DNA from: CALEUX01 sp037439945
GTDB taxonomy: Bacteria; Bacteroidota; Bacteroidia; Bacteroidales; Marinilabiliaceae
DNA: 64,000 nt
Reading direction: 5' to 3'
NCBI GenBank assembly: GCA_037439945.1
Contig: JBBIVA010000001.1
Span: forward strand, 34,443-98,442
Each line of letters opens with the position of its first letter. The first letter of the stretch is position 1. The notes under the pieces were generated by a model. It was not told the origin of the DNA. It worked only from the letters and a program-made list of their open reading frames with translations, and searched no databases. This document shows, in pieces, positions 17,405-28,608 of the stretch. The position numbers and the translations under genes are program-made.

Positions 17405-18447
17405 AAGGTTTTATTAAACATTGCCAATTTGTAAATTGCTTCAACAACCATTTCTTCGCTAATGTAATTCATACAGGCAAAATCGCCACGGTAACAAGGT
17501 TTGTTACCAAAAACAGAACATGGCCGGCAAGGCAACTCAACCTGAACTGCATTTTCGGGGCCCTGTTGGAAACCATAAAAACCTGCATATGGATGTGTTG
17601 CCCCCCAAATGCTAATTACAGGGGTTTGAACTAAACTGGCTAAGTGCATATTTGCCGAGTCCATACTTATCATCAGGTCTAAACCAGCCATTACCTTTAA
17701 CTCATCGCTAAGTGAAAGCTTTCCGGCCATATTGTGCCCATTAACTAATTCTGAGGCCCAAACATCTAGCTTTTCCTTTTCCGGCCCTCCCCCTCCGAAC
17801 AAAAACATCTGCACTCCTTTAGTATCCAGTATTGACAAAAGCCGAATCATTTTTTCCTCGGGCCACATTTTCCATTGGTGCTTGGCAAAAGGGGCCACAC
17901 CAATTTTTTTGCCAGGCATTAACACGGCATCATGTGGGACCTCTCCGTCCCCTGCATAAATCTTTTTCCCGGGGAAAGGCAATAATTTCATGAAGAAACC
18001 ACCTTTTTCAAAAACATCAAGATAACGGTCAATGGTACTTCCAAGGGGTTTAAAGACCTTGTTTTTTTTTCTTGTAAGCGCCTTTTTCTCTTTTCTCCCT
18101 TTAACAATGGTTATAGTTTTTACGCCAGAAAGTGTGAAAAGGAGCGTTAGAATCCAGGTTCGCATTACTCCATGCAAGTCAGCGATCAAATTCCACTTAC
18201 CATCTTTTCGTAAAGCAATAAAAAGTTTTACAACACCTCTTAACCCTTTAAAGTCTTTATTAAAATTTACCGAAAAAAAACGGACCCCTTCAATTGGCTC
18301 AATTAAATCTCTGGCGAAGGGCCGTGAAACAAATAAAATTTCACAACCCGGATATTGCTTCTTAAGCGACCATAAAACGGGTATGGTCATAGCAACATCG
18401 CCTAAGGCGCTAAACCTGAAAACTAATATCCGGGGACTTTTTTGCAC
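17401..18447 (-). CDS. GT9 family (heptosyltransferase-like) glycosyltransferase
   Basis: The 348-residue protein has the ADP-heptose:LPS heptosyltransferase layout: ILVFRFSALGDVAMTIPVLW at the N-terminus, LIADLHGVMRTWILT, the second domain start KKIGVAPFAKHQWKMWP, FGGGGPEKEKL, and MISMDSANMHLASL followed by PVISIWGATHP. It probably adds heptose or a related sugar to the lipid A core or a glycan primer. DUF4254 directly upstream (three bases) is a pairing I recall from other Bacteroidota. The C-terminal cysteines (PCRPCSVFGNKPC) are also typical of this subgroup. Confidence 0.93.
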   Translation of the reverse strand: MQKSPRILVFRFSALGDVAMTIPVLWSLKKQYPGCEILFVSRPFARDLIEPIEGVRFFSVNFNKDFKGLRGVVKLFIALRKDGKWNLIADLHGVMRTWILTLLFTLSGVKTITIVKGRKEKKALTRKKNKVFKPLGSTIDRYLDVFEKGGFFMKLLPFPGKKIYAGDGEVPHDAVLMPGKKIGVAPFAKHQWKMWPEEKMIRLLSILDTKGVQMFLFGGGGPEKEKLDVWASELVNGHNMAGKLSLSDELKVMAGLDLMISMDSANMHLASLVQTPVISIWGATHPYAGFYGFQQGPENAVQVELPCRPCSVFGNKPCYRGDFACMNYISEEMVVEAIYKLAMFNKTL

Positions 18448-18450
18448 ACC

Positions 18451-19053
18451 TTATTTTTTATAAAGCACCGGGTTTAATGCCGGGTCGTTGTACATTTTCA
18501 TTTGCTTGTATAACTTCATATATTTTAATCCACTTTCAATATCTGAAATTAATTCATCAATTGCTGTACTTAAATCCTCACGCTGCCCTAATAAAACATC
18601 ATACTTTTGTTTACAGGTGGCCAAATGTTCTGCTGATGCGCCTTCCCGTGTTGCTTCAGTTTCCATATGATATATTTTTAAAGCCAAAATCGATAACCTG
18701 TCAACCGCCCAGGCAGGTGTTTCGGTATTAATTCCGGCACCCGGTATAGGCTTAATATTGAGAAACTTGTTCATAAAATAGCCATCAATATATTCAACCA
18801 AATCGGTACGGTCCTGGTTTGATTTATCAATACGCCTTTTTATTTTCAAAGCTTCAACCGGATTAATGTTTGGGTCGCGAATTATATCCTCTAAATGCCA
18901 TTGAACAGCATCAATCCAGTTTTTTGAAAATAATAAAAATTCAATGCTTCCTTCTTTATACGGATTACTTGGAATGGCGTCCACATCATCTGTTTTATGA
19001 TACAGAACTGTTGTATCCCAAAATATTTTATTACAAACCTGACTAAAACTCAT
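18451..19053 (-). CDS. DUF4254 domain-containing protein
   Basis: This 200-residue, mostly helical, soluble protein fits DUF4254: HKTDDVDAIPSNPYKEGSIE with WHLEDIIRDPNINP and KRRIDKSNQDRTDLVEYID. The C-terminal part is a long charged helix, probably coiled coil. No function is established to my knowledge. Being the first gene of the glycan run and adjacent to a GT9 gene suggests a role in LPS core or glycan assembly, but that rests on gene neighbourhood only. Confidence 0.9.
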   Translation of the reverse strand: MSFSQVCNKIFWDTTVLYHKTDDVDAIPSNPYKEGSIEFLLFSKNWIDAVQWHLEDIIRDPNINPVEALKIKRRIDKSNQDRTDLVEYIDGYFMNKFLNIKPIPGAGINTETPAWAVDRLSILALKIYHMETEATREGASAEHLATCKQKYDVLLGQREDLSTAIDELISDIESGLKYMKLYKQMKMYNDPALNPVLYKK

Positions 19054-19528
19054 TATTTCTATGTTTTAACGTTTAGGGTGTAAAAATACCAATTTATTAA
19101 TTTTGTTTATAATGCTCTTATAATAAAAGCAAAAATTCTTTTTCAAAAGTGAATAAATATTTTAACTGCATGTGCCATGATTGTTCCTTAGGGCTTAAAT
19201 ATCAAATTTCCAATATGGGAAATACGGGTTAGGAAGCTGTTCTGCTTTATTAAGAAGACTCGATTTACAACTTTTTTTATCGGTAGCCTTTTTTAATAAA
19301 ATGCTGATTTTGGTATTATTGGTTCCCCTGAATTTGCATAAGGGGTCAAACCCACTTCCTGATTGTATCTTACAAACTAATTAAAGCGAAATAATATCCC
19401 AAAGCTTCGGGGTTTGTTTCTGCGGGAAAATGTTTAATTTGTATGGTTATAAATATTCTTTGCAAGACCAACCCCAAACTAATTCAGCCATCAATTTTAT
19501 GACTGGGAAGGTTTAATAATATCAGCAC
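19054..19528. other. intergenic region, no gene recognised
   Basis: These 475 bases lie between the start of the glycan run and the end of atpC. The part next to 19053 should hold the glycan-operon promoter on the minus strand, but I found no full TTG/TAnnTTTG match. An imperfect CCCCT/AGGGG pairing near 19323-19345 is too loose to name. No coding frame is convincing. Confidence 0.5.
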
Positions 19529-19794
19529 TTAAAAATCAGGCTCTTGGGGATGCTGGTCGATAAGAATTGTTAAATGGTTCTCAAAACATTCAACAACACC
19601 TTCAAAGCACAAATATTTGCGTTCCACCCCATCCTTTCCAATAATTCTTATAATACCTTTTGAAAGGGTTGAAATAATTGGTGCATGGTCACGCAAAACA
19701 GTAAACCTGCCAGCGGTCCCTGGTACATCAACAAGCCCTACGGGCCCTTCGAAAATAATTTTTTCGGGTGTTATTAATTCGATGTAAAGATCCA

Positions 19795-19795
<1 letters not shown>
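19529..19795 (-). CDS. atpC: F1F0 ATP synthase epsilon subunit (short form)
   Basis: The 88-residue protein is the N-terminal beta-sandwich of epsilon: LYIELITPEKIIFEGPVGLV, GRFTVLRDHAPIISTLSKG and KYLCFEGVVECFENHLTIL. The C-terminal helical hairpin that inhibits ATP hydrolysis in many bacteria is absent, as in other Bacteroidota. It overlaps atpD by one base and belongs to the rotor stalk of the membrane ATP synthase. The remaining ATP synthase genes are not in this window. Confidence 0.96.
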
Positions 19796-21312
<1,517 letters not shown>

Positions 21313-21342
21313 TTAAATCTTTAATTTGAAGACTTTAAGTTA

Positions 21343-21376
21343 CAAAAAATAAATGATGTCGATGTTTAACCATCAA
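21343..21376 (-). promoter_or_regulatory. possible sigma-ABfr-type promoter for atpDC
   Basis: Read on the minus strand, TTG (21374-21376) is followed after 22 bases by TATTTTTTG (21343-21351), one base longer than the Bacteroidota -7 consensus TAnnTTTG. It lies 34 bases before the atpD start, a sensible distance. The match is imperfect and not tested. Confidence 0.3.
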
Positions 21377-21452
21377 TATTTTGTAAATCACTATGTTTTT
21401 ACACCTATAAAATTGCTCCGGCCAAATTATTCACAATCCTGTTTTCCCAATT

Positions 21453-22427
21453 CTACCTGACCCTTTCGTTCAGTTTTGTTGCAAAATCAATTAACTCGTC
21501 CTTAATTTCCGGGTTACCATCAACTAATTCCAATTGCGAAATTGCTTCTTTAAAATAATAATTCATCAAAGCTTTTGTTTTTGCCGAAACGTTAGCTTCA
21601 TGGTAAAGGTTTCGTACTGCATCAATTTTTTTTTCATTATCAAATTCTTCTGCCAAAACCCATTTAATAAGCTCTTTTTTTGAATTCCCGGTTAGCTTAT
21701 TTAAAGCATTTATTAAAAGATATGTTTTTTTATTACTTACAATATCACTCCCTATTGATTTTCCAAAGGTTTCGGGGTTTCCGTAAACATCAAGCCAGTC
21801 ATCCTGTAATTGAAAAGAAATACCGATATTATTTCCAAAGATATTTAAATGATCTGATGGCTCTTTTTTGGCACCTCCTGTAATTGCGCCAATTTGTAAA
21901 CTTGCACCTAATAAAACAGCCGTTTTAAGTCTGATCATTTCAATATATTCCGATTCTGAAACATTCAACCTTGCTTCAAACTCCATGTCAAGTTGTTGCC
22001 CTTCACAAACTTCAAGGGCTGTTTTATTAAAAATACTCAATACGCTTCCCAATGAGGTTGAAGGTGTTTGAGAAATCAGGTGGTATGCAATAATTAGCAT
22101 CGCATCGCCTGAAAGTATTGCCGTATTGTTGTTCCACTTTACATGTACAGTTGGATTGTTCCTTCGTACTTTTGAGCCATCCATTATATCATCGTGCAGA
22201 AGGGTAAAGTTGTGGAATACTTCCAGTCCTATTGCCGGGTTTATGCAACTCTCAATTTTTTCTTTTTCAAACATTGAATATGCCATAAGGCACAAAACAG
22301 GGCGAATCCGTTTTCCTCCAAGTCCCAAAACATATGATACAGGACTATACAAACCTTTGGGTTCTTTATCAGCCATTATTTGTTGAATGGCCTGCTCCAC
22401 CAGTTCCTGATATTTTTTTATCATCAA
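21453..22427 (-). CDS. polyprenyl (isoprenyl) diphosphate synthase
   Basis: The 324-residue all-helical trans-prenyltransferase condenses isopentenyl diphosphate onto an allylic diphosphate. The first Asp-rich motif is LLHDDIMDGSKVRRN and the second is FQLQDDWLDVYG, both with full DDxxD; GGKRIRP near the N-terminus binds diphosphate. Chain length cannot be set with confidence from the residues before the first motif. Products could serve quinones or undecaprenyl carriers. It lies 102 bases after the RND gene in the same direction. M2 or M1 may be the start. Confidence 0.93.
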   Translation of the reverse strand: MMIKKYQELVEQAIQQIMADKEPKGLYSPVSYVLGLGGKRIRPVLCLMAYSMFEKEKIESCINPAIGLEVFHNFTLLHDDIMDGSKVRRNNPTVHVKWNNNTAILSGDAMLIIAYHLISQTPSTSLGSVLSIFNKTALEVCEGQQLDMEFEARLNVSESEYIEMIRLKTAVLLGASLQIGAITGGAKKEPSDHLNIFGNNIGISFQLQDDWLDVYGNPETFGKSIGSDIVSNKKTYLLINALNKLTGNSKKELIKWVLAEEFDNEKKIDAVRNLYHEANVSAKTKALMNYYFKEAISQLELVDGNPEIKDELIDFATKLNERVR

Positions 22428-22529
22428 CCTTAATTTTGTTTTAACGAGTCAGTTTAATTTTATTTATGTTGTGCATAACCAGTTAAATTTAGGTAATCTG
22501 GGTTAATACCAAACCTGTTGATATTTGGT

Positions 22530-24953
22530 TTAATTGGTATCTACTTTGTTAGCTGGCCCATTATCCTGGTTTAAACTCTTTTTAATAACAAGTTCATCAA
22601 TTTCAATATCTTCATCTTCGTTATAAATTGATAATAATGGTTCTTTAAATGATTGGTTGGTAATTATTTTTTCCAGTGTTAACAATAATGTGGGCAGCAA
22701 AATAAGATTTGCGAATAATGCAATTAATAACGTTACGGCAACCAGGACACCAAGAGCAACCGTACCACCAAACTGTGATGTACTAAAAATTCCAAACCCG
22801 AAAAACAATATAACAGATGTATAAATCATACTTAACCCTGTTTCCTTTAAAGCCAACACCACAGCAGCAGAGATGCTCCAGTTTGTTTCTTTTAGTTCCT
22901 GACGGTATTTTGCTAAAAAATGAATAGTATCATCAACAGAGATCCCAAATGCAATGCTGAATACCAAGATTGTGGAAGGTTTAATCGGAATATTGAATAA
23001 ACCCATAAGGGCGGCAGTCATTATTAATGGTATGAGGTTTGGTATAAGCGAAACCAGTACCATTCTTTTAGAGCTAAACATCCATGCCATAAAGGATGCT
23101 ATTATTAAAACGGCTAAAAACAAGCTTACAAACAGGTTCCTTATCAAGTAATCAGTTCCTTTAAAAAAAACGATACTGGCCCCAGTAATTGAAGTGTTAT
23201 ACTCATCAGCAGGGAAAATTTTGACTATTTTATTCTGCAGGCATGTATCCAGCTCACTCATTCGTGTGGTTCCAATATCAGCCATTCTAAGACTTATTCG
23301 TGTTTTTTGCTTGGTGGAGTCAATAAATGAGGTCATAACTTCAGAAGAAGTCCCTCGATTGCCCTGTATGTAAGATAATATGAAGTTACGTTCCTGGCTG
23401 TTCGGAAGATTGTAGAATGATGCATTTCCGTTGTAATATGCCTGTTTCGAAAATTTAATAACATCGATAACAGATAATGGTTTTGATAATTCAGGTAATA
23501 ATTCCAGTTCTTGTTGCAGTTGATCAATTTTTCGCATAGTTACCGGACTTATAACACCATTTGGTTTTTTGGTATCAATTAAAACCTCAAGAGGCATCAA
23601 TCCTTTGAAATGCTCTTCAAAAAATTTTAAATTGGAATATAGCTGGTGCCCGTGGGGAATGTCATCCAACATAAAACCTGTGGTCTTAATCCTCGATATT
23701 CCATACCCACCGAACAAAACCATAATTATGGTTATGGAGAAAACAACCTTTCGGTGATGCAAGGTAATATGAAGGAGTTTATTTATTACACCTTTCATCA
23801 ATTTGTTGTCGAGGTGTTTTATGTGCCGCTCGGCTGGATTTGGTAAAAAACTGAATATTATCGGTATTAACAGCAATGAAAGAACAAATACCACAAGAAT
23901 ATTTATAGAAGCAACTACCCCAAATTCAACCAAAATATTGCTACTGGTAAAAATAAAGGTTGCAAAACCACTTGCTGTTGTAAGATTTGTCAAAAATGTT
24001 GCATTTCCAATTTTTCTGATAACCCGTTGAAGCGATTTTATTTTGTTCCGGTGGCTGCGAAATTCCTGGTGATATTTATTTAACAGAAAAACAGTGTTGG
24101 GAATTCCAATTACAATAATAAGTGGTGGTATCATACCTGTTAATATTGTTATCTTATAACCCAACAGGGCCTGACTGCCCAATGCCCAAATTACAGCAAT
24201 TCCAACTATGAGCATTGAAACCAGCACAACCTTAAACGACCTGAAAAACAAAAATATAATAAGGGCCGTTACCACAAGGGCCAGCAAAACAAACATGTTC
24301 AGCTCCCTTTTTATCATTTCGGCTGTTTCAACCCTAATAAATGGTAATCCTGAATAATTCAGCTGTTTTCCGGTTTTTGTTTCATAGTTGTAACCGGCAG
24401 CTTTTATATCATTAATTAATTTGACACGGCCAGGACTTTCAAGGATTTCTGGTACAAGAGTAATTGCAACCAGGTAGGCATTTGTTTCTTTATTGTAAAT
24501 CTGGTGCTGATAAAAAGGAAGATCAAAAAAAAGTTGTTTTAAACTGTCAAGTTGTTGCTGGTTATTAAAATTTTTAAAATGGGGTTTAAGTTCAAACCTT
24601 CTTTCTCCATCGGCCTTCACCAAATTAAATGCCTCTGAAACAGAAAAAACTGATTTTACCCCTGTTATCCCTTGCAGGTCTTTTGTAAGATTCTGCCAAT
24701 CATTAAAATGGTCTGCATTAAAAAAGTTGTCATCCTGAACACCCAAAACCATTAGGTTGCCTTCATTCCCAAATAATTTTAAAAAACTCTCATACTCCTT
24801 GTAGGTTGGGTCATCACTTGGCAATAGCGGCGCATAATGGTATGACATTTCAATATTACGCGCATTATAACCCATGAATAGGGTTAGTATCCCTAACAGT
24901 AATAATATAAATAAACGATTTCTAAGAATTGTGCTTGCTATTCTAACCCACAT
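22530..24953 (-). CDS. RND superfamily (MMPL-type) exporter
   Basis: The 807-residue inner-membrane protein has about 12 membrane segments in two halves, each with a large periplasmic loop after the first segment. The second half carries FGISVDDTIHFLAKYRQEL, whose aspartates are in the position used for proton coupling, and the first half has IVIGIPNTVFLLNKYHQEF, which lacks the acidic pair. Single-chain MMPL-type exporters move lipids or hydrophobic compounds; this one may export a lipid or isoprenoid. It is encoded just upstream of the polyprenyl synthase. Confidence 0.92.
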   Translation of the reverse strand: MWVRIASTILRNRLFILLLLGILTLFMGYNARNIEMSYHYAPLLPSDDPTYKEYESFLKLFGNEGNLMVLGVQDDNFFNADHFNDWQNLTKDLQGITGVKSVFSVSEAFNLVKADGERRFELKPHFKNFNNQQQLDSLKQLFFDLPFYQHQIYNKETNAYLVAITLVPEILESPGRVKLINDIKAAGYNYETKTGKQLNYSGLPFIRVETAEMIKRELNMFVLLALVVTALIIFLFFRSFKVVLVSMLIVGIAVIWALGSQALLGYKITILTGMIPPLIIVIGIPNTVFLLNKYHQEFRSHRNKIKSLQRVIRKIGNATFLTNLTTASGFATFIFTSSNILVEFGVVASINILVVFVLSLLLIPIIFSFLPNPAERHIKHLDNKLMKGVINKLLHITLHHRKVVFSITIIMVLFGGYGISRIKTTGFMLDDIPHGHQLYSNLKFFEEHFKGLMPLEVLIDTKKPNGVISPVTMRKIDQLQQELELLPELSKPLSVIDVIKFSKQAYYNGNASFYNLPNSQERNFILSYIQGNRGTSSEVMTSFIDSTKQKTRISLRMADIGTTRMSELDTCLQNKIVKIFPADEYNTSITGASIVFFKGTDYLIRNLFVSLFLAVLIIASFMAWMFSSKRMVLVSLIPNLIPLIMTAALMGLFNIPIKPSTILVFSIAFGISVDDTIHFLAKYRQELKETNWSISAAVVLALKETGLSMIYTSVILFFGFGIFSTSQFGGTVALGVLVAVTLLIALFANLILLPTLLLTLEKIITNQSFKEPLLSIYNEDEDIEIDELVIKKSLNQDNGPANKVDTN

Positions 24954-25279
24954 ATTTGATTTAACTCTTTTTATGTAAATGTTGCGAAGTTAGCGAAAAA
25001 GATAATGAACAATAAACAAATAAGCAGACCTTTTGCCCTTAACAACCAAAAACCGTAACTATTTAAATTACTTTAATAATGAAAACCATCTCAAATAGTA
25101 TTTTTATAAAAGCACGATATTTTTTTTCAGTTTTACCTGGTGGCTTATTTTTCAAAATTAATTGCTAATGTAATTTTGGATTTTATCCTTTCTTTTTATA
25201 AAAATCTAAAAAAAAGAAACCTTAAAACCATCTGTTCGTAATACTGTGTTAGAAAAAACTGGATGATTTATTTACTATT
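24954..25279. other. divergent intergenic region
   Basis: These 326 AT-rich bases separate the divergent RND and YfiR-like genes and must hold promoters for both. The closest element I see is TATCTTTT (minus strand, about 50 bases before the RND start), one mismatch from TAnnTTTG. No other structure stands out. Confidence 0.45.
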
Positions 25280-25792
25280 ATGAAAAAATTTTATTTTTTA
25301 GCTTTTATGCTACTTATTCCATTGTTATCAATGGGTCAGGCTGCTAAATTTAAAGCGGTTTTCACGCTTAATTTTATAAGATATGTAGGTTGGCCTGAGA
25401 GTTCAAAACAAGGAGATTTTGTAATTGGGGTTTTAAGGAGTAAGGAGATTGCTGACTGGTTACGAGAACAATCAGAAGGAAAACCATTTGGGTTCCAAAA
25501 TATTGTTATAAAAGAATTCCGTACCCCGGAGGAAATTGATGGATGCCAGGTTATTTTTGTTTCCTCGGCAGTTAATTTAAAAAATAGCGGAAGCCTTATT
25601 CTTGATAAAGCTAAGCAAAAAAACAGTTTGATTGTTACTGAAGCAGAAGGTGCTACACAACACGGGGCTGCAATAAACTTTGTTGTTCGCGATGACGTTT
25701 TAAAATTTGAACTCCACAAGGCTAACGCCGGAAGAATGGGCTTACAATTTAGTTCCAGGTTAGAAGGGATGTCGGCTGCGATAATTCTTTAA
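25280..25792 (+). CDS. YfiR/DUF4154 family periplasmic protein
   Basis: This 170-residue protein has a signal peptide (residues 1-20, ending LLSMGQA) and the DUF4154 pattern: KAVFTLNFIRYVGWPE, FVIGVLRSKEIADWL, CQVIFVSSA and HGAAINFVVRDDVLKFELHKANA. In Pseudomonas YfiR is a periplasmic repressor of the diguanylate cyclase YfiN. No YfiN is encoded here. It lies 367 bases before the chemoreceptor gene and could sense periplasmic conditions for the signalling cluster, but that link is only by position. Confidence 0.85.
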   Translation: MKKFYFLAFMLLIPLLSMGQAAKFKAVFTLNFIRYVGWPESSKQGDFVIGVLRSKEIADWLREQSEGKPFGFQNIVIKEFRTPEEIDGCQVIFVSSAVNLKNSGSLILDKAKQKNSLIVTEAEGATQHGAAINFVVRDDVLKFELHKANAGRMGLQFSSRLEGMSAAIIL

Positions 25793-26159
25793 CCCCGGTT
25801 CAAAAATTAAGCCACTGAAAGGAACAAAGATGAATGAGTTTTAAAAAGCCAATTTTTAAAACCGGCTTGCGGGCAAGGAATAAATCATTTTTAAATCATT
25901 AAGGTCATTTTCTTTAATAATGTTATGTTGTATGTTTGCTCCAATGAAAAAAGAGTTGGGTTTTTAATAAAAAAAGGATAGGTATTATTATCTTAAATTG
26001 AAAAAAGTAATTGGAACAACGCATAAATATTTGTTTATTTGAAGATTAAAATTCAAACACTTTTCTGATGAAACGAGCATGTTTAAAAAAACGCAAACAC
26101 CACAATAATAAAATTATCAACATGCGAGTTCCATCATACCTTCAAAAATCAATTTTATT
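25793..26159. other. intergenic region before the chemosensory cluster
   Basis: These 367 bases are AT-rich and without a gene. A full match to the -7 element, TATGTTTG at 25931-25938, lies about 220 bases before the chemoreceptor gene, but there is no well-spaced TTG upstream, so I give it low weight as the cluster promoter. Confidence 0.4.
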
Positions 26160-27875
26160 ATGATGAAAATTAAATTGAACATTGCTCAAAAACTGATTTA
26201 TGGTTTTGGTTTAATATTAACGGTAGTATTCCTAAACAGTTTGCTTACATTAATCACCTTAAACAGGAGTACAAGCCTTAACAACAAAGTTACAGGCGTT
26301 TACAGCCCGTCTGTTTTAGGCCTGGATGAACTGGACATGCTTATTGCAGAAAGCATAATGCTAATTCGCAACTGGGTATTTATTGATAAACAAACCGGTA
26401 CCCCCTATAAACTAAAACTTATTGACCTACACAGTACAAAATTCAATGCTCTCAAAAAAAATTTAAATACCCTATCTTCCCAATGGGAAAGCGAAGATGA
26501 GAAAAAACAACTGGACATAATATTACATAAAACCGACTCTCTTTTCGCCATGCATAAATATGTAATGCAGAGCCTTAATTCTTTTGATGCCTACGAGGAT
26601 GCTTTCATTATGTTTGAAGTTGAAGATATGGTTACAGAAAGCGGGAAAATTACAACGCTAACCAGTGAAATAACAACAGAAATACAAACCCTAACAGCTT
26701 CATATAATAAACTTAACAATGAAGCATTGGCTAACATGCGAAGCGCCTTTGCCGGCCTTACATGGGTAGTTATAGTTATGGGTTTAATATTGCTTGGTGC
26801 ATCCCTTGCTATTGCCTGGTTATTATTTACATCAATTGTTCACCCCTTAACCAAAGGTGTAACCTTTGCAAAACTTATGGGTTCAGGTAATCTTAATGCT
26901 AAGGTTGATGTTAACCAGAACGATGAAATAGGGGATTTATCAAGGGAGTTAAGCAACATGGCAGAAAACCTTAAGAAAACAGTTTTAACAATTAAGGAAA
27001 ATGCCTTTAACCTTGTTGATTCAAGTGGAACCCTTAAAACAAGCTCCCTTCAACTGTCAAGAGGTAGTGCCGATCAGGCTGCGTCTGCCGAAGAGGTTTC
27101 TACTTCAATTGAGGAGATGGTTGCAAATATTGATCAAAACACTGAAAATGCTATACAAACTGAAAAAATTACAGTTGAAACAGCAAAAGATGTTAATATA
27201 GCCAACCAGTTAAGTTCGGAGGCGGCATTGGCTATGAGCGCTATATCAGAAAAAATATCAATAATTTCAGATATTGCATTCCAAACAAATATTCTTGCAC
27301 TTAATGCCGCCGTTGAAGCAGCCCGTGCAGGAGAGCACGGTCGCGGGTTCTCTGTGGTGGCTGCAGAGGTAAGAAAACTTGCCGAAAGGAGTAAATCTGC
27401 CGCCGATGAAATTGTTACCTTAGTTAATAAAGGATTGAAAGTTTCGCAGGAGGCTGGTAATAAAACTAAGCTTTTGGTTCCTGATATTGAGAAAACAACT
27501 GTATTAATCAAAGAAATTGCAGCTGCAAGCCTTGAACAAAAAACCGGGGCTGAGCAAATTAACCTGGCAATGCAACAGTTGAATATGATTACCCAGGAAA
27601 ATGCCGCAAGCTCTGATCAACTTACCCAAAGTTCAGACCAACTTTTAACATTGGCACAAAATCTCCAGGAAGCAGTTGGCTATTTTAACATTGGGAACAA
27701 ACAAGGACAGTCCGATAAACAAACCAACAAAACTGAAGAAAAAAGCCAGCCACAGACAACAGAACAAACAAAGCCAAAAGTTTCAAAAAAAAGTGGCACT
27801 ATTAAACAAGGCCCAATTCAAAACCTTTCAAATCTTGAAAAGGAGTTTGATTTGGACAACTATGAAAAGTTTTAA
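26160..27875 (+). CDS. methyl-accepting chemotaxis protein
   Basis: The 571-residue receptor has TM1 (about 10-33), a periplasmic four-helix-bundle-like sensor, TM2 (about 201-223), a HAMP domain (224-276) and a long cytoplasmic coiled-coil domain. The hairpin tip that touches CheA and CheW is recognisable at about 366-410 ([20 protein letters not shown], then [20 protein letters not shown]). A low-complexity linker rich in Q, T and K ends in NYEKF, which fits the x-aromatic-x-x-aromatic CheR/CheB docking pentapeptide. It is the only receptor in the cluster. Start could be either of the two adjacent ATGs. Confidence 0.95.
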   Translation: MMKIKLNIAQKLIYGFGLILTVVFLNSLLTLITLNRSTSLNNKVTGVYSPSVLGLDELDMLIAESIMLIRNWVFIDKQTGTPYKLKLIDLHSTKFNALKKNLNTLSSQWESEDEKKQLDIILHKTDSLFAMHKYVMQSLNSFDAYEDAFIMFEVEDMVTESGKITTLTSEITTEIQTLTASYNKLNNEALANMRSAFAGLTWVVIVMGLILLGASLAIAWLLFTSIVHPLTKGVTFAKLMGSGNLNAKVDVNQNDEIGDLSRELSNMAENLKKTVLTIKENAFNLVDSSGTLKTSSLQLSRGSADQAASAEEVSTSIEEMVANIDQNTENAIQTEKITVETAKDVNIANQLSSEAALAMSAISEKISIISDIAFQTNILALNAAVEAARAGEHGRGFSVVAAEVRKLAERSKSAADEIVTLVNKGLKVSQEAGNKTKLLVPDIEKTTVLIKEIAAASLEQKTGAEQINLAMQQLNMITQENAASSDQLTQSSDQLLTLAQNLQEAVGYFNIGNKQGQSDKQTNKTEEKSQPQTTEQTKPKVSKKSGTIKQGPIQNLSNLEKEFDLDNYEKF

Positions 27876-27908
27876 TTAAATTTTGTAACCCCTTACAAAT
27901 TTTAAAGT

Positions 27909-28226
27909 ATGGCAGAAAATTATGTTGTTGATTTTAAAGAAAACAAGGATAAATTAGAAATAGATTTTAGCGGACAGTTAACAATTGCTAATATTTCAAA
28001 AATAACTGAACGGGTAAAATCAAATTTAAAAAATCCTTCCAACGTGCTTATAAATGTTGATAATGTTGACAACCTTGATATTTCTTTTATTCAGCTATTG
28101 CAAGCAATAAAAAATAGCGGCAAGAAAAAAGGTTTTGAAGTACAGGTTTCAATTTCTGTATCTGACGACATTTCTTCATTATTAAGCCATGCCGGATTTC
28201 TAAATTATTTAAAAGAAAAAAACTAA
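27909..28226 (+). CDS. STAS domain protein (anti-anti-sigma-like)
   Basis: This 105-residue single-domain protein has the STAS fold: KLEIDFSGQLTIANISKITERV, VLINVDNVDNLDISFIQLLQAI and the C-terminal helix LSHAGFLNYL. The Ser in LDIS is at the place where anti-sigma-factor antagonists are phosphorylated. A STAS protein inside a chemotaxis operon suggests a link to partner switching. The gene sits 33 bases after the receptor and 14 before the CheY gene. A partner could be the RsbW-like kinase or the SpoIIE phosphatase in this window, which is inference. Confidence 0.88.
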   Translation: MAENYVVDFKENKDKLEIDFSGQLTIANISKITERVKSNLKNPSNVLINVDNVDNLDISFIQLLQAIKNSGKKKGFEVQVSISVSDDISSLLSHAGFLNYLKEKN

Positions 28227-28240
28227 AAATCTTATTTTCT

Positions 28241-28606
28241 ATGGCTAAAACCGTGTTAATTGTTGATGACTCAGAAAGTATCCGTGAAGTTGTAAATTTT
28301 ACCCTTCAAAACGAAGGTTATGATGTTCTGGTTGGTGTTGACGGAGAAGACGCCCTCAAATTCCTGGATGGGCGTCATATTGACATTATAATTACCGACC
28401 TTCACATGCCTAACCTTGATGGACTGGGCCTTATTAGAAAAGTTAGAGAAATGGACAATTACAAACATATCCCTATACTTTTTTTAACCACTGAGTCACA
28501 GGCAGCGAAAAAAATGCAGGCAAAAGAAGCCGGCGCCACCGGATGGATTATTAAACCATTTGTTCCTGCCAAATTGTTATCTGCTATTTCGAGGGTTATC
28601 CGTTAA
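28241..28606 (+). CDS. cheY: CheY-like response regulator
   Basis: The 121-residue receiver domain is complete: Asp9-Asp10, phospho-acceptor Asp53 in IIITDLHMP, Thr84 region in LFLTTES and Lys105 in WIIKPF. It has no output domain, so it should act by binding a partner, as CheY does. The target is unlikely to be a flagellar switch because no flagellar genes are visible. It is two bases before the Hpt gene. Confidence 0.95.
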   Translation: MAKTVLIVDDSESIREVVNFTLQNEGYDVLVGVDGEDALKFLDGRHIDIIITDLHMPNLDGLGLIRKVREMDNYKHIPILFLTTESQAAKKMQAKEAGATGWIIKPFVPAKLLSAISRVIR

Positions 28607-28608
28607 AA

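Noticed and set aside
19323..19345. CCCCT/AGGGG pairing downstream of atpC
   Set aside because: Loop too large and no T-run on the minus strand, so not a terminator.
25931..25938. TATGTTTG as promoter of the chemosensory cluster
   Set aside because: Full -7 match but no spaced TTG and 220 bases from the first gene; mentioned only in the intergenic note.
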